A stretch of 64,000 nt of DNA from Desulfotomaculum nigrificans DSM 574 (GCF_000189755.2 NZ_KI912183.1:2445755-2509754); one strand, 5' to 3'; positions 46,193 to 56,825 are shown, counted from the stretch's first letter. The notes: a model not told the origin generated them from the letters alone. A program made the numbers and translations.

Positions 46193-46669
46193 TTGTTCAA
46201 AATAGGCGACAAAGTCGTGTACCCCATGCATGGAGCCGGAGTCATCGAGGCCATAGAGGAAAAAGAGGTCCTGGGCGAGAAACGAAAATACTATATTTTG
46301 CGCCTACCTATTGGTGATATGAAGGTAATGATACCCATCAACAATAGTGAAGAGGTTGGTTTGCGAGAGATTATTGCTCCGGACGAAGTGAAGCAGGTTA
46401 TGGGTGTATTACAGGGCAAAACCTCCGTCATGTCCACCAATTGGAATCGCCGGTATCGGGCCAATTTAGAAAAAATTAAGAGTGGCGATATTTACGAAGT
46501 GGCAGAGGTTGTGCGCAATTTGTTAACCAGGGACAAAGAAAAGGGTTTGTCCTCGGGAGAGCGAAAGATGTTGGAAAATGCACGGCAAATTTTAATCAGC
46601 GAGCTGGTGCTGGCCACTGAATTGGAGGAGGATAAGGCCCGGTCCATGATAGACGGGGTCTTTGCTTAG
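46193..46669 (+). CDS. carD: CarD family transcriptional regulator
   Basis: About 158 residues. The N-terminal RNA-polymerase interaction domain begins FKIGDKVVYPMHGAGVIEAI, with YYILRLPIGDMKVMIP; the C-terminal part is helical and binds DNA near promoters (GLSSGERKMLENARQILISEL). It stabilises open complexes and often tunes rRNA promoters. TTG 46193 follows GGGAGG by 8 nt; the TTG at 46187 is too close to it. Driven by two perfect-consensus promoters. Confidence 0.93.
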   Translation: MFKIGDKVVYPMHGAGVIEAIEEKEVLGEKRKYYILRLPIGDMKVMIPINNSEEVGLREIIAPDEVKQVMGVLQGKTSVMSTNWNRRYRANLEKIKSGDIYEVAEVVRNLLTRDKEKGLSSGERKMLENARQILISELVLATELEEDKARSMIDGVFA

Positions 46670-46674
46670 ATAAT

Positions 46675-46703
46675 TGCGTCAGTCAGACTGGCGCAGTTTT
46701 TTA
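46675..46703 (+). terminator. Intrinsic terminator after carD
   Basis: TGCGTCAGT / ACTGGCGCA (one G-T pair) with a CAG loop and a TTTTTT tail. Confidence 0.8.
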
Positions 46704-46737
46704 GTTCGGGTTTCGCAAAATTCGCCCTTTTTTGTTG

Positions 46738-46766
46738 TTGAACCTAAAAGTAGGTTAACATATAAT
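46738..46766 (+). promoter_or_regulatory. Promoter of the PIN-TRAM/ispDF unit
   Basis: TTGAAC (46738-46743), 17-bp spacer, TATAAT (46761-46766), 42 nt before the start codon. Confidence 0.75.
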
Positions 46767-46807
46767 TACAGTACTGGCAAAATGGTGAGAAAAGGAGGTG
46801 AAGAAAG

Positions 46808-47944
46808 ATGATCAGAAAAACTGTCTATGGGCTTATCGTTTTGTTTTTAGGCAGCATGGGATTTTGGTTGGGCACTTATATTTTGACCAACAATATAGTG
46901 CCAACCACACAGCAAGAATTAAGATTTGGCATCATTGCGCTGGGAACCCTGGTGGGGCTGTTGGCGGGGGTGTTAACTGCTCCTTGGCTGATTAAGGGAG
47001 GGTTAGCCATAACTTCAATTGTTGATCAATACCTGGCTAAAACCCCGACCAATGATTTATTAATGGGTTCCGCAGGACTTATTGTTGGACTTATAATTGC
47101 AAATTTATTGGGCTCCATATTATCTTCCATTGGTTGGATAGGAAAAATTATTTGGCTCTTGGGCACAATTTTATTGGGCTACCTGGGCTTATCAGTGGCG
47201 GTTAAAAAGAGGGAAGAAATTCTTTCACTCTTTGCCAGCCTGCCTCGCTTCGGCAGGGATAAACTGGTAAAAGGCGAGGGGAAAGGTAACTTAATCAAGA
47301 TTCTAGACACCAGTGTAATCATTGACGGGCGTATTGCGGAGCTTTGTCAGAGTGGCTTTATTGAAGGGGTCTTGTTGGTACCTATTTTTGTGGTAGACGA
47401 GCTCAGGCATATTGCCGATTCCTCGGACTTGTTAAAAAGAAACAGGGGTCGCCGGGGACTGGATATTCTTAATGCTATGAAGAAGTCCCCGGACGTAAAG
47501 GTGCAGATTTACGAAAATACCAAAGGGCTGGATGACATTCCGGAGGTTGACGCTAAGTTAGTTAAGCTGGGCCAAAAACTTGGGGCCAAAATCCTTACCA
47601 ACGACTATAACCTGAATAAGGTGGCCGAATTACAAGGCGTCAAAGTACTGAACATCAATGAACTGGCCAACGCCATCAAACCGGTGGTCTTACCGGGTGA
47701 AGAAATGGTGGTTACGGTGGTAAAGGATGGTAAAGAAATGGGCCAGGGTGTAGCTTACTTAGATGACGGTACCATGATCGTGGTTGACGGGGGTAAGCGT
47801 TACATCGGCCAAACCATCAGTGTGCTGGTTACCAGTGTTTTGCAAACTGCGGCCGGACGGATGATTTTTGCCAAACCTAAAAACCCGGATAAGCGTACTG
47901 AAGCAGCCGGTCATGTGGTGAGTGGAGTGAATGTGATTGGGTAA
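46808..47944 (+). CDS. Membrane-anchored PIN and TRAM domain protein (YacL-like)
   Basis: A 378-residue protein with about four N-terminal membrane helices (to residue 140). A PIN nuclease domain follows, with acidic residues in ILDTSVIIDGRIAEL, VVDELRHIAD and ILTNDYNLNKVAEL, then a C-terminal TRAM RNA-binding domain (QGVAYLDDGTMIVVDGG). The layout matches Bacillus YacL, which has a conserved place between disA and ispD. RNase activity is expected for PIN domains but its target is unknown. AAAGGAGGTG precedes the ATG. It overlaps ispD by 8 bp. Confidence 0.92.
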   Translation: MIRKTVYGLIVLFLGSMGFWLGTYILTNNIVPTTQQELRFGIIALGTLVGLLAGVLTAPWLIKGGLAITSIVDQYLAKTPTNDLLMGSAGLIVGLIIANLLGSILSSIGWIGKIIWLLGTILLGYLGLSVAVKKREEILSLFASLPRFGRDKLVKGEGKGNLIKILDTSVIIDGRIAELCQSGFIEGVLLVPIFVVDELRHIADSSDLLKRNRGRRGLDILNAMKKSPDVKVQIYENTKGLDDIPEVDAKLVKLGQKLGAKILTNDYNLNKVAELQGVKVLNINELANAIKPVVLPGEEMVVTVVKDGKEMGQGVAYLDDGTMIVVDGGKRYIGQTISVLVTSVLQTAAGRMIFAKPKNPDKRTEAAGHVVSGVNVIG

Positions 47945-48641
47945 CGTTATAGCGGTGATTCCGGCTGCCGGAGTCGGTAGTCGAATGAGAGCAAATATTA
48001 ATAAACAATATCTTTTACTAGAGGGAACGCCCATTATAACAAGAACTATTAAAGCTTTGGAGAGTTGCCCGGAAATTAGCAATGTGGTTTTAGTAGTGGG
48101 CCCCGGGGAAGAGGAGTTCTGCCGGAGCCGCATTCTTGAAGGTAATGGTTTTACCAAGGTAATGGCGGTGGTGCCCGGCGGCGACCACCGCCAATCTTCT
48201 GTCTATAATGGGCTTTGTGCCCTGCCCCAGGATACAGAAATGGTGGTAATTCACGATGGGGCCAGACCTTTGGTCCAGCCTGGGGAAATTAGCCGAGTGG
48301 TGCAGGCTGCCGGAGAAATAGGGGCAGCGGCCCTGGCGGTACCGGTGAAGGATACCATTAAGGTGGTGGATGAACAGGGTAAAGTGGTCAGTACACCTCC
48401 CCGGGAGAGGTTGTGGGCTGTGCAAACCCCTCAGGTTTTTCGTTATGAGCTAATTATGCAGGCCCACCGGATGGCCCGAGCCGCCGGCGTATTGGCCACT
48501 GATGATTGTGCTCTGGTGGAAGCCCTGGGTCATCCCGTTAAGCTGGTGGTGGGCAGCTATGAAAACTTAAAGATTACTACTCCGGAGGATCTGGTTTTGG
48601 CCGCGGCTCTGTTAAGAAGGAGGTATAACCGGTGCGAATAG
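47937..48641 (+). CDS. ispD: 2-C-methyl-D-erythritol 4-phosphate cytidylyltransferase
   Basis: A 234-residue IspD with [20 protein letters not shown] (CTP binding), [12 protein letters not shown] and [13 protein letters not shown]. It makes CDP-methylerythritol in the non-mevalonate isoprenoid route. TTG 47937 overlaps the upstream stop by 8 bp with GTGGAGTG before it; no other start fits the family N-terminus. It overlaps ispF by 10 bp. Confidence 0.96.
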   Translation: MGNVIAVIPAAGVGSRMRANINKQYLLLEGTPIITRTIKALESCPEISNVVLVVGPGEEEFCRSRILEGNGFTKVMAVVPGGDHRQSSVYNGLCALPQDTEMVVIHDGARPLVQPGEISRVVQAAGEIGAAALAVPVKDTIKVVDEQGKVVSTPPRERLWAVQTPQVFRYELIMQAHRMARAAGVLATDDCALVEALGHPVKLVVGSYENLKITTPEDLVLAAALLRRRYNRCE

Positions 48642-49108
48642 GCATAGGATATGACGTACATAAGTTGGTGCCGGAACGGGAGCTGATTTTAGGTGGCGTA
48701 AAAATCCCTTACCAACAGGGATTATTGGGCCATTCGGATGCTGATGTGCTGGTGCATGCAGTGATGGATGCCCTGTTGGGGGCAGCGGCCATGGGGGATA
48801 TCGGGCAGCATTTCCCAGACCATGACCCTGCTTATAAAGGTATTGATAGTTTAAAACTGTTAGCCCAAGTAAGGGACAAGCTTATCGGGGATGGTTATAT
48901 GGTTAACAACATTGATGCGGTGGTAGTGGCCCAGGCCCCCAAGTTAGCTCCCTACATCCCAGCCATGCGGGAAAACCTGGCCCGGGTGTTAGGCATGGAA
49001 ACCGGTGAGGTCAATGTAAAGGCCACCACCACCGAGTACCTGGGCTTTGCCGGACGGGGCGAAGGTATCGGGGCTTATGCCGTATGTACTATAAGAAGGG
49101 ATATTTAA
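48632..49108 (+). CDS. ispF: 2-C-methyl-D-erythritol 2,4-cyclodiphosphate synthase
   Basis: A 158-residue Isp[20 protein letters not shown] has the metal-binding DxH, with [20 protein letters not shown] and [20 protein letters not shown] near the end. It cyclises CDP-ME 2-phosphate. GTG 48632 follows AAGGAGGT and overlaps ispD. Confidence 0.97.
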   Translation: MRIGIGYDVHKLVPERELILGGVKIPYQQGLLGHSDADVLVHAVMDALLGAAAMGDIGQHFPDHDPAYKGIDSLKLLAQVRDKLIGDGYMVNNIDAVVVAQAPKLAPYIPAMRENLARVLGMETGEVNVKATTTEYLGFAGRGEGIGAYAVCTIRRDI

Positions 49109-49174
49109 GAGGATTTTTGGTTAATATGTTGAAATATGGAACGTTATGACTTTTGAAAGAAGAGGAGTCAAGCT

Positions 49175-50854
49175 ATGGATACGGAAAAATCTATTCTGTC
49201 TTCTAATTTTATTCAAACTATAATAAATGAAGATTTAAAAACCGGTAAATATAATGGCAGGGTGCATACCAGATTTCCACCCGAGCCAAATGGCTACCTA
49301 CATATTGGACATGCTAAGTCTATCTGTCTAAATTTTGGTCTGGCTCTGGAATATGGGGGACTTTGCAATTTAAGATTTGATGACACCAATCCCAGCAAAG
49401 AAGATGTGGAATATGTGGAATCCATTAAAGAGGATGTCCGCTGGTTGGGCTTTGATTGGGGCGACCGGATGTATTATGCTTCAGATTACTTTGATCAGTT
49501 GTACGAATATGCTGTACAGCTGATTAAAGCGGGACTGGCCTATGTTTGTGATTTAAGTGCCGATGAAATCAGAGAATACCGTGGCACCTTGACCCAACCG
49601 GGTAAGGAAAGCCCTTATCGTAACCGGTCGGTGGAAGAAAACCTGGACTTGTTTGAACGGATGAAAGCAGGGGAATTTCCGGAAGGGTCCCGGGTTCTGC
49701 GGGCCAAAATTGATATGGCTTCCCCCAATTTAAACCTGCGTGATCCGGTACTTTATCGTATTCAGCGAACCAGCCATCACCGTACCGGGGACAAATGGTG
49801 TATCTACCCCATGTACGATTATGCCCATCCTATTTCCGATGCCATTGAGGGAATTACCCATTCCATTTGTACCTGTGAATTTGAAGATCACCGTCCGTTG
49901 TATGACTGGGTTCTGGCAGCATTAAATTTTAACCCCCGACCGCAGCAAATTGAATTTGCCCGGTTAAATCTCAGTTATACCGTGATGAGTAAGCGTAAAC
50001 TGCGGGAACTGGTGGAGCAAGGGTATGTCAACGGTTGGGATGATCCCCGCATGCCCACTATCTCCGGTCTTAGGCGGCGGGGGTATACTCCGGAGTCCAT
50101 TCGTAATTTTTGCGAACGCATCGGGGTGGCCAAGGCCAATAGTATGGTTGATATAGCGATGCTGGAACATTGTATCCGGGAGGATTTAAACTTTAAAGCC
50201 CCGCGGGTAATGACTGTATTGCGGCCCCTGAAGGTGGTTATTGATAATTACCCGGAGGATCAAGTGGAATGGTTGGATGCTGAATATAATTCGGAAAACC
50301 CCGAGCTCGGATCCCGCCGGGTGCCTTTTTCCCGGGTGGTGTATATTGAACGGGAGGACTTTATGGAAGACCCGCCGAAAAAATTCTTCCGGTTAGCCCC
50401 CGGTCGTGAGGTGCGTTTGAAACACGCCTACATTATCAAATGTGAGCGAGTAGTCAAGGATGAAAAAACCGGTGAGATCATTGAGTTGCACTGCACCTAC
50501 GATCCTGCCACCCGCAGCGGCATGTCCGGGGATGTGCGGAAGGTTAAGGGTACACTGCATTGGGTCTCCGCATCCCATGCGGTGCCGGTGGAAGTTCGTT
50601 TATATGATCGCCTGTTCCTAAAGGAAAACCCGGAAGAGGACGCCGACTTTAAAGCTAATATCAATCCCCGTTCCTTAGAAAAATTAACTTCCTGCTGGGC
50701 TGAACCAAGTTTGGCTGAAGCAGTGCCGGGGAATCGTTACCAGTTCCTGAGACAGGGATATTTCTGCGTTGATCCTGATTCAGCAGGTGGCAAGCTGGTG
50801 TTTAACCGGATTGTTCCCCTGAAGGACTCATGGGCTAAGATACAAAAGGGCTAA
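49175..50854 (+). CDS. glnS: Glutamine-tRNA ligase
   Basis: A 559-residue class I synthetase. The HIGH motif is in [19 protein letters not shown] and the KMSKS equivalent is VMSKRK; the GlnRS-specific DNPTSKED-like [14 protein letters not shown] and the two-barrel C-terminal anticodon domain are present. It charges tRNA-Gln directly. Many Firmicutes lack it and use GluRS plus GatCAB, so its presence beside a GluRS gene is notable. AAGAGGAG precedes the ATG. Confidence 0.95.
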   Translation: MDTEKSILSSNFIQTIINEDLKTGKYNGRVHTRFPPEPNGYLHIGHAKSICLNFGLALEYGGLCNLRFDDTNPSKEDVEYVESIKEDVRWLGFDWGDRMYYASDYFDQLYEYAVQLIKAGLAYVCDLSADEIREYRGTLTQPGKESPYRNRSVEENLDLFERMKAGEFPEGSRVLRAKIDMASPNLNLRDPVLYRIQRTSHHRTGDKWCIYPMYDYAHPISDAIEGITHSICTCEFEDHRPLYDWVLAALNFNPRPQQIEFARLNLSYTVMSKRKLRELVEQGYVNGWDDPRMPTISGLRRRGYTPESIRNFCERIGVAKANSMVDIAMLEHCIREDLNFKAPRVMTVLRPLKVVIDNYPEDQVEWLDAEYNSENPELGSRRVPFSRVVYIEREDFMEDPPKKFFRLAPGREVRLKHAYIIKCERVVKDEKTGEIIELHCTYDPATRSGMSGDVRKVKGTLHWVSASHAVPVEVRLYDRLFLKENPEEDADFKANINPRSLEKLTSCWAEPSLAEAVPGNRYQFLRQGYFCVDPDSAGGKLVFNRIVPLKDSWAKIQKG

Positions 50855-50901
50855 GATTTAAAGATGCTTTTGTTACCCGTTAAATTGGCTTGATCAAGAT
50901 T

Positions 50902-50937
50902 AAACCCCTTTCCGTGGCGAAAGGGGTTTGAGTTTTA
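50902..50937 (+). terminator. Terminator after glnS
   Basis: AAACCCCTTTC / GAAAGGGGTTT with a 6-nt loop and GAGTTTT tail, 3 nt from the stop of the converging minus-strand gene. Confidence 0.75.
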
Positions 50938-50939
50938 AA

Positions 50940-51272
50940 CTAAAAATTTTCACAGCAACCCGGGGTAACAGCCCAGCACAACTCACAATGATCCGGTCCC
51001 CAACTTAAAAACAGGTGGGTATCATAAATAGGCTGGAAAGAATTCAAATCTAACCTGGAATAATAAGTTTTGTCACCTGTTTTATAGGTGAAAACTATCT
51101 CAAAGTCAGGGTTGCGAACAAGTGAAAAATATGACTGGCCCACGGTTTTCTCGCAAAAAACCACTTCCGGAGTAGTTTTATCAAACAACTTTTTAGGATC
51201 CAGTTTGTAAGTGATGGAGCCCTTAATATGATTGTATTCATCAATCAGATCAGCTAATTTGGGCATCGCCAT
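50940..51272 (-). CDS. Uncharacterised small protein with C-terminal cysteines
   Basis: About 110 residues (MAMPKLADLIDEYNHIKGSI...). No family was recognised. The C-terminus is unusual: CELCWAVTPGCCENF has four Cys in 14 residues, and there is another Cys in VVFCEKT. It is predicted soluble and beta-rich. The start is chosen where GGGAG lies 8 nt upstream on the minus strand; the frame runs open to 51380 but that part is hydrophobic and lies before the ribosome binding site. Confidence 0.6.
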   Translation of the reverse strand: MAMPKLADLIDEYNHIKGSITYKLDPKKLFDKTTPEVVFCEKTVGQSYFSLVRNPDFEIVFTYKTGDKTYYSRLDLNSFQPIYDTHLFLSWGPDHCELCWAVTPGCCENF

Positions 51273-51428
51273 GGTTAAAATCTCCCTTCTTAAATAGGTA
51301 GCCAAAGGACAAAATACAAAACCAAGGATTGATAAAAAATTCACAAACCCTAGTAATATCATTATACTACGAAAAATCAAAAAATGTGAGTGGAAAATAT
51401 GGGTAGATATATGTTAATTTGCAAAAAG

Positions 51429-51458
51429 TTGTGTGCCTTTACCCAAAAATGGTATAAT
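51429..51458 (+). promoter_or_regulatory. Promoter of gltX
   Basis: TTGTGT (51429-51434), 18-bp spacer, TATAAT (51453-51458), about 65 nt before the start codon. Confidence 0.65.
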
Positions 51459-51523
51459 ATCCACGTTAAATTTGAGCTGGGTTAAAGCAACGGTTAAGAA
51501 AAAATCTATTGGAGGGAAGTTTC

Positions 51524-52981
51524 TTGTCTGTACGGGTACGTTTTGCCCCCAGTCCTACGGGGCCTTTACATATTGGAGGAGCCAGGTCGGCGTTGTTTAA
51601 CTGGTTGTTGGCCCGCCGTTACGGCGGCCAATTTTTGGTTAGGATTGAAGATACTGATCTCGAAAGATCATCCAGAGAATCAGAAGAAAATATTTTAAAT
51701 GCCCTGCGCTGGTTGGGCATAGACTGGGACGAGGGGATTGCCGTAGGAGGACCCAATGGACCCTATCGCCAAACAGAACGGTTAGAAAAGTACCGCCAGG
51801 TCGCCCGGCAACTGTTGGAGCAGGGCCATGCTTATCATTGCTACTGCACTGAAGAGGAATTGGCTGCCGAACGGGAAGCTCTCATGGCCAAAGGGGAATT
51901 GCCCCGCTACACCGGCCGTTGTCGGAACCTCTGTGCCGAGGATAAGGCCAGATTGGAGGCCGCAGGCAGAAAACCGGTATTAAGATTTAAGGTACCGGCT
52001 GACCGGATTATTACCATTGATGATCATGTGCGGGGTCATGTGGAATTTGAGTCCAACGGTATTGGGGACTTTATTATTATGAAATCAGACAACATACCCA
52101 CCTATAATTTCGCGGTGGTGGTGGATGATCATGATATGAACATTACCCATGTGGTTCGCGCCGAGGAACATCTCTCCAATACCCCAAGACAAATTTTACT
52201 TTATGATGCCCTGGGCTGGCAAAAGCCGGAGTTTGCCCACATTTCATTAATCTTGGGTAAAGACCGGGCCAAGATGAGTAAGCGTCACGGGGCCACTTCC
52301 ATTGAACAATATCAGAAACTGGGCTACCTACCCGAGGCACTGGTGAACTTCCTGGCCTTACTGGGTTGGTCCCCGGGTGGGGAAGAGGAAATTCTCACCC
52401 TGGAAGAAATTAAGCGGCAGTTTTCTCTGGATCGGGTGGCTAAAAACCCGGCCGTATTTGATATTGATAAATTAAACTGGCTTAATGGCCATTACATTCG
52501 CCAATGCTCCATAGAACGGTTAACCAAGCTGGCCATTCCTTATTTACAGGAAGCCGGATATTTGGAGCAGGAGGTAAGCCCGGAGAAATTTGCCTGGCTG
52601 GAAAAATTGGTGGCACTGACCCAACCTTATTTGTCCTATATGGCGGAAATAACCAGCCATGTGGAGCCTTTCTTCCGGGAGCAGGTTGCCCCGGTGGATG
52701 AAGAGGCCCGGCAAATCCTGGCCGGTGAACAGGTGCCGCTGGTGATGAATACAGCCATTGAATTAATATCAGCTGCCGAGGAATTAACCGAAGAATCAAT
52801 TAAACCCTTATTAAAGGCAGTGGGCAAGCAAACCGGTCTAAAGGGTAAATTTGTCTTCATGCCCCTAAGGGTAGCCTTAATTGGCAAACCCCATGGCCCG
52901 GAGTTACATCAAATCATTGCTGTTCTGGGTAAAGAACGCACCATTGCCAGGTTAAAGGCTGTGGCAAATGCTAATGAGTAA
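51524..52981 (+). CDS. gltX: Glutamate-tRNA ligase
   Basis: About 485 residues. [20 protein letters not shown] holds the HIGH motif; [18 protein letters not shown] holds KMSKS. The Cys-rich YHCYCTEEE segment is the zinc-binding region of bacterial GluRS, here followed by [11 protein letters not shown] 51524 matches the family N-terminus and has GGAGG upstream; the frame from 51509 starts before that site. The gltX-cysE-cysS order is as in Bacillus, but here a repeat element separates gltX from cysE. Confidence 0.95.
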   Translation: MSVRVRFAPSPTGPLHIGGARSALFNWLLARRYGGQFLVRIEDTDLERSSRESEENILNALRWLGIDWDEGIAVGGPNGPYRQTERLEKYRQVARQLLEQGHAYHCYCTEEELAAEREALMAKGELPRYTGRCRNLCAEDKARLEAAGRKPVLRFKVPADRIITIDDHVRGHVEFESNGIGDFIIMKSDNIPTYNFAVVVDDHDMNITHVVRAEEHLSNTPRQILLYDALGWQKPEFAHISLILGKDRAKMSKRHGATSIEQYQKLGYLPEALVNFLALLGWSPGGEEEILTLEEIKRQFSLDRVAKNPAVFDIDKLNWLNGHYIRQCSIERLTKLAIPYLQEAGYLEQEVSPEKFAWLEKLVALTQPYLSYMAEITSHVEPFFREQVAPVDEEARQILAGEQVPLVMNTAIELISAAEELTEESIKPLLKAVGKQTGLKGKFVFMPLRVALIGKPHGPELHQIIAVLGKERTIARLKAVANANE

Positions 52982-52984
52982 GTT

Positions 52985-53098
52985 TCTCGGGTCGGCTATT
53001 GGCTATTAGCATTTAGCTATTAGCTATCTTATGTGCCACAGCAAAAAGCCAACAGCTAACAGCCACCAGCTGGACCCGAAAGAAATACCCCAAAGCGA
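52985..53098. repeat. Palindromic heptad-repeat element between gltX and cysE
   Basis: The left arm begins CTCGGGTC and continues with GGCTATT-GGCTATT-AGCATTT-AGCTATT-AGCTATC. The right arm has AGCCAACAGCTAACAGCCAC and ends CAGCTGGACCCGAAAGAAATACCCC. The arms are imperfectly complementary, and both ends match other copies of the family in inverse orientation. Confidence 0.75.
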
Positions 53099-53113
53099 GA
53101 AGGAGGGCCTTGC

Positions 53114-53809
53114 GTGTTCAGTCGGATTAAAAAGGAAATTAATGCCATATTTGAACGGGACCCAGCTGCTAAAAGCGTCTTAGAGGTATTATTATGTTAT
53201 CCGAGTCTGCACGCTATCCTGTTTCACCGGTTGGCCCATGCATTGTACAAAAGGAAATTCTTTGTAATCGCCCGTTTTATTTCTCAGGTGGCCCGGTTTT
53301 TAACCGGTATTGAAATTCACCCGGGGGCTAAGATCGGTGAGGGGTTGTTCATTGACCACGGTTCTGGAGTAGTTATTGGCGAAACAGCAGAAATCGGCGA
53401 CAATGTAACCATTTATCAAGGGGTAACCCTGGGGGGCACGGGCAAAGAAAAGGGCAAACGTCACCCTACCATTGGCAACAATGTGGTTATCGGTTCCGGA
53501 GCTAAGGTCCTGGGCCCCTTTACCGTTGGTGACAATGTTAAGATCGGTGCTGGTTCAGTGGTGCTAAAACCGGTGCCTTCCAACTGTACTGTAGTGGGGG
53601 TACCGGGGAGAATCGTGGTGCGTGACGGACAAAAAATAGAACCCGTGGATTTACGCCATGACCAATTACCTGACCCCATCGCCGATATGTTGTTACAAAT
53701 GCAAACTCAGATAGAGAATCTGGAGAAGAAACTTAAAGAAGTAGAAGCAGAGTGCTGTCAATTGCGAGAAAAGAGTGGAAGGGGCCAAGAAAGTAATGGA
53801 GATCTATAA
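53114..53809 (+). CDS. cysE: Serine O-acetyltransferase
   Basis: A 231-residue left-handed parallel beta-helix acetyltransferase. Motifs are [20 protein letters not shown] with the catalytic His, [18 protein letters not shown], and [14 protein letters not shown], followed by hexapeptide repeats. It makes O-acetylserine for cysteine synthesis. A coiled-coil tail ([20 protein letters not shown]) is unusual in length. GTG 53114 has AGGAGGG upstream. It overlaps cysS by 14 bp. Confidence 0.95.
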   Translation: MFSRIKKEINAIFERDPAAKSVLEVLLCYPSLHAILFHRLAHALYKRKFFVIARFISQVARFLTGIEIHPGAKIGEGLFIDHGSGVVIGETAEIGDNVTIYQGVTLGGTGKEKGKRHPTIGNNVVIGSGAKVLGPFTVGDNVKIGAGSVVLKPVPSNCTVVGVPGRIVVRDGQKIEPVDLRHDQLPDPIADMLLQMQTQIENLEKKLKEVEAECCQLREKSGRGQESNGDL

Positions 53810-55256
53810 TACTCTGACCAAGACTAAGGAAGAGTTTATTCCTAGAGATAAGGGCCATGTTAGTATGTATGTTTGTGGGCCGACCACTTATAACTTTATT
53901 CATCTGGGAAATGCCCGGCCACTGGTTTTCTTTGATACTGTCAGGCGTTATTTTTTATACAAGGGTTTTAAGGTTAAATATGTTCAAAACTTTACCGATG
54001 TAGACGATAAGATTATTAACCGGGCTAAAGAAGAGGGAATGGACCCTTTGGCCCTGGCGAACAAATATATCAATGAATATTTTGTTGATGCCGATGCTTT
54101 AAATGTACTGAGAGCAGATGTCCACCCCAAAGTGTCAGAGCATATCAAGGAAATTATTGACCTAATTAAGCTTTTAGAGCAGCGGGGCCACGCCTATGCA
54201 GTTGACGGGGACGTTTATTTTGCTGTGCGGAGCTTTCCGGAGTACGGCAAGCTATCGGGGCGGAACCTGGAGGATATGCAGGCTGGGGCCAGGGTAGAGG
54301 TGGATGTGCGGAAAAAAGACCCCATGGACTTTGCCCTGTGGAAAGCTGCCAAACCAGGTGAACCCAGTTGGGAAAGCCCCTGGGGGCCCGGCAGACCGGG
54401 CTGGCACATCGAGTGTTCGGCCATGGCCCAAAAGTATTTAGGATATAGCTTTGATATTCATGGGGGTGGCTTTGACCTTATTTTCCCGCATCACGAAAAT
54501 GAGATAGCCCAATCCGAGGCGTCCTGCGGGAAGCCCTTTGCCCGTTACTGGATGCACAATGGGTTTATTACCATTAATCAAGAGAAGATGTCCAAATCAC
54601 TGGGGAATTTCTTTTTGGTGCGAGAAATCCTGGACAAATTCCCGCCGGATGTGGTCAGGTGGTTTTTATTGTCCACCCATTATCGCAGTCCCCTGGATTT
54701 TGATGATGAAAAACTGCAGGTGGCCGGACGGGGCTTGGAGCGGATCAAAACTGCCGTTCGGCTGTTGTATGAGGCTTTGGACAGACCGGACAGCGCCGGG
54801 AAGGAAGCCCTGGATGCGGCCCGGTTTAAGGGAAAATTAGCTGCTTTACGATCAGAATTTGAGCAGGCCATGGATGACGATTTTAATACTGCCCTGGCCA
54901 TTTCAGTGTTTTTTGAATTAAGCAAGGAAATAAATATACTGGTTGGCAATTTAGGTGGCGTGGTTACCCCCGCCGCCAGGCAACTGTTGGCAGATGCCCA
55001 TGCTTTGGTTAAGGATTTTAACTATGTGCTGGGTATCCTCAAGGAAGACCAGACATCCGGCAGGTTATTGTTAGAGGCCCCGGCTAAGGACGACAAACTG
55101 GTGGATGCTTTGGTGCAACTTATAATTAAAATCCGGCAGGAGGCCCGTGGTAAAAAAGATTGGGCCACCGCTGATGCCATCCGGGATGGACTGAAGGAAC
55201 TGGGTATAATACTGGAGGATACCCCCCAGGGAGTTCGTTGGAAAAAGCAGGGATAA
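53796..55256 (+). CDS. cysS: Cysteine-tRNA ligase
   Basis: A 486-residue class I synthetase. [20 protein letters not shown] has the zinc-binding Cys and HIGH-like motif, [14 protein letters not shown] the second zinc ligand, and [10 protein letters not shown] the KMSKS motif. ATG 53796 is preferred over the frame from 53775. The 14-bp overlap with cysE couples cysteine supply to its charging. Confidence 0.97.
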   Translation: MEIYNTLTKTKEEFIPRDKGHVSMYVCGPTTYNFIHLGNARPLVFFDTVRRYFLYKGFKVKYVQNFTDVDDKIINRAKEEGMDPLALANKYINEYFVDADALNVLRADVHPKVSEHIKEIIDLIKLLEQRGHAYAVDGDVYFAVRSFPEYGKLSGRNLEDMQAGARVEVDVRKKDPMDFALWKAAKPGEPSWESPWGPGRPGWHIECSAMAQKYLGYSFDIHGGGFDLIFPHHENEIAQSEASCGKPFARYWMHNGFITINQEKMSKSLGNFFLVREILDKFPPDVVRWFLLSTHYRSPLDFDDEKLQVAGRGLERIKTAVRLLYEALDRPDSAGKEALDAARFKGKLAALRSEFEQAMDDDFNTALAISVFFELSKEINILVGNLGGVVTPAARQLLADAHALVKDFNYVLGILKEDQTSGRLLLEAPAKDDKLVDALVQLIIKIRQEARGKKDWATADAIRDGLKELGIILEDTPQGVRWKKQG

Positions 55257-55258
55257 TT

Positions 55259-55663
55259 TTGTTAGATAATATTTCAGGCAAACCAACTGTTAAAGCGGAA
55301 GAATTGCCCAGCCTGGTACTGGCTTATATTGGGGATGCCGTTTATGAGTTAGCCATTAGGGATTTCCTGGTGGCGCAGGGTCTATGTAAGGTTAATCAAC
55401 TCCATCGCACAGCAGTTAAATATGTAAGGGCGGGTGCCCAGGCCAGGGCGTTATTTGCCCTGGAGGGCAAATTGTCCGAAACTGAAATGGCCGTGGTGCG
55501 CAGGGGCAGGAATGCCAAATCGGGTACCGTCCCCAAGGGAGCGGATGTGCTGGAATACCGGCACGCTACCGCTCTGGAGGCTTTAATTGGCTATTTATAT
55601 TTGCAAGGCCAGCACCAGCGACTGCAAGAGATAATTAAGCTGGCTATAGAAGAGATTACGTAG
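55259..55663 (+). CDS. mrnC: Mini-ribonuclease 3
   Basis: A 134-residue RNase III-like nuclease without a dsRNA-binding domain. LAYIGDAVYELAIRDFLV carries the catalytic Asp, and ATALEALIGYLYLQGQ the second acidic site. In Bacillus it matures 23S rRNA ends, which fits the long pre-23S helix in this genome. TTG 55259 follows GCAGGG by 5 nt, 2 nt after cysS. Confidence 0.93.
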   Translation: MLDNISGKPTVKAEELPSLVLAYIGDAVYELAIRDFLVAQGLCKVNQLHRTAVKYVRAGAQARALFALEGKLSETEMAVVRRGRNAKSGTVPKGADVLEYRHATALEALIGYLYLQGQHQRLQEIIKLAIEEIT

Positions 55664-55667
55664 CTTA

Positions 55668-55860
55668 AGGGTATTCCTTTGGGGGGCTGGCTTTTAGCTA
55701 TTGGCCTTTAGCCATTAGCCAAAGATTCTAAACTGATGGCCGGTAGCTGAAAGGCAGCTTAGAAAAAATACTAGAAAGGTATTTTAAGGATATTTCCCTG
55801 GGAGTTAGCCGGCAGTCTAGTGGCTGATAGCCAATAGCCAACAGCTGACCCCAAAGAATG
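55668..55860. repeat. Palindromic heptad-repeat element between mrnC and thyX
   Basis: The left arm GGGTATTCCTTTGGGG is followed by GGCTTTTAGCTATTGGCCTT and TAGCCATTAGCC. The right arm has GATAGCCAATAGCCAACAGC and ends TGACCCCAAAGAATGCG. The left end is the reverse complement of the right-end tails of other copies (CCCCAAAG-A-TACCC). About 190 bp in all, the clearest full-length copy. Confidence 0.75.
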
Positions 55861-55875
55861 CGAGGGGAGAGATAC

Positions 55876-56613
55876 ATGGGTCAAACTGCCTTAAAAGTAA
55901 GATTGCTGGAACACACCCCTGAACCGGAAAAACTTGTGGCCACGGCAGCCAGATTGTGTTACTCACCGGCCAACATAGACCAGTTGGCCGAAAGTGTTGC
56001 TGTTTCTGATCAACAGGGTTTTATCAAAAAACTAATGGATATGGGACACCACACCCCTTTAGAACATATCTCCTTTACCTTTGGTATTGAGGGGGTATCC
56101 CGCAGTTTACTGGCCCAAATAACCAGGCACCGCATTGCCAGCTTCAGTGTGCAGTCCCAGCGGTATGTAGGGGAAACCAGACAGCAAAATAACCAGGGTA
56201 TATTTGATTATGTGATTCCGCCTGCCATCGTTGACCTGGGTCCGGCAGCAGTGGCAGAATATGAGCGACAAATGGCCCAGATGCAGGAATGGTACGATGG
56301 CTGGGTAGAAAAACTTGGCGGCGGCAGAGGATCCTACGAAGATGCCAGGTTCGTATTACCTAATGCAGCGGAAACCAAGCTGGTGGTTACCATGAACGCC
56401 AGGGAGCTGAGGCATTTTTTCAGTCTTCGTTGCTGCCAGCGGGCCCAGTGGGAGATCCGCCGGTTGGCGGAAGAGATGCTGAGTTTAGTTAAACAGGTGG
56501 CGCCGGTGATTTTTGCCGATGCCGGCCCCGGCTGCTTGGTGGGGCCCTGCCCTGAAGGTAAACTAAGCTGTGGGCAAATGGTTACAGTAAGGAAAAGATA
56601 TGGGGTAAATTAA
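55876..56613 (+). CDS. thyX: Flavin-dependent thymidylate synthase
   Basis: About 245 residues. The ThyX signature RHRxxSxxxxSxR is in ITRHRIASFSVQSQRYV near residue 84, with GHHTPLEHISFTFGIEGV before it and NARELRHFFSLRCCQRAQWE after. It methylates dUMP using methylene-tetrahydrofolate and FAD. ATG 55876 follows GAGGGGAG; the ATG at 55858 lies before that site. Insertion of thyX between mrnC and rlmB differs from the Bacillus order. Confidence 0.95.
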   Translation: MGQTALKVRLLEHTPEPEKLVATAARLCYSPANIDQLAESVAVSDQQGFIKKLMDMGHHTPLEHISFTFGIEGVSRSLLAQITRHRIASFSVQSQRYVGETRQQNNQGIFDYVIPPAIVDLGPAAVAEYERQMAQMQEWYDGWVEKLGGGRGSYEDARFVLPNAAETKLVVTMNARELRHFFSLRCCQRAQWEIRRLAEEMLSLVKQVAPVIFADAGPGCLVGPCPEGKLSCGQMVTVRKRYGVN

Positions 56614-56631
56614 TTTCCGGGATGTGAAAAT

Positions 56632-56799
56632 ATGAAAACAATTCCTCTGGTTATTATAGCTTTATGGGGAATTGCCTTAACATTAGGGGTGCTGGGAGTG
56701 GTTGCCCGCCGCCGGATTTTATTTGTTTTTGCTTTGGTGGCAGCCCTGGGCGGAGTAGGTCTTACCTTTTGGCTTAAAAATTTGCTGCAGCACATGTAG
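56632..56799 (+). CDS. Small two-helix membrane protein
   Basis: A 55-residue ORF (MKTIPLVIIALWGIALTLGV...). Two hydrophobic helices, about residues 4-22 and 27-45, are joined by ARRR, with a short charged tail (LKNLLQHM). GGGATGTG lies 8 nt before ATG 56632, and the gene fills the thyX-rlmB gap, its stop overlapping an in-frame GTG of rlmB. Codon use looks coding. The function is unknown; Arg in the turn suggests a hairpin with the loop in the cytoplasm. Confidence 0.6.
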   Translation: MKTIPLVIIALWGIALTLGVLGVVARRRILFVFALVAALGGVGLTFWLKNLLQHM

Positions 56800-56825
56800 T
56801 GGCAGCCGAAAACGGAGGAGATTTG

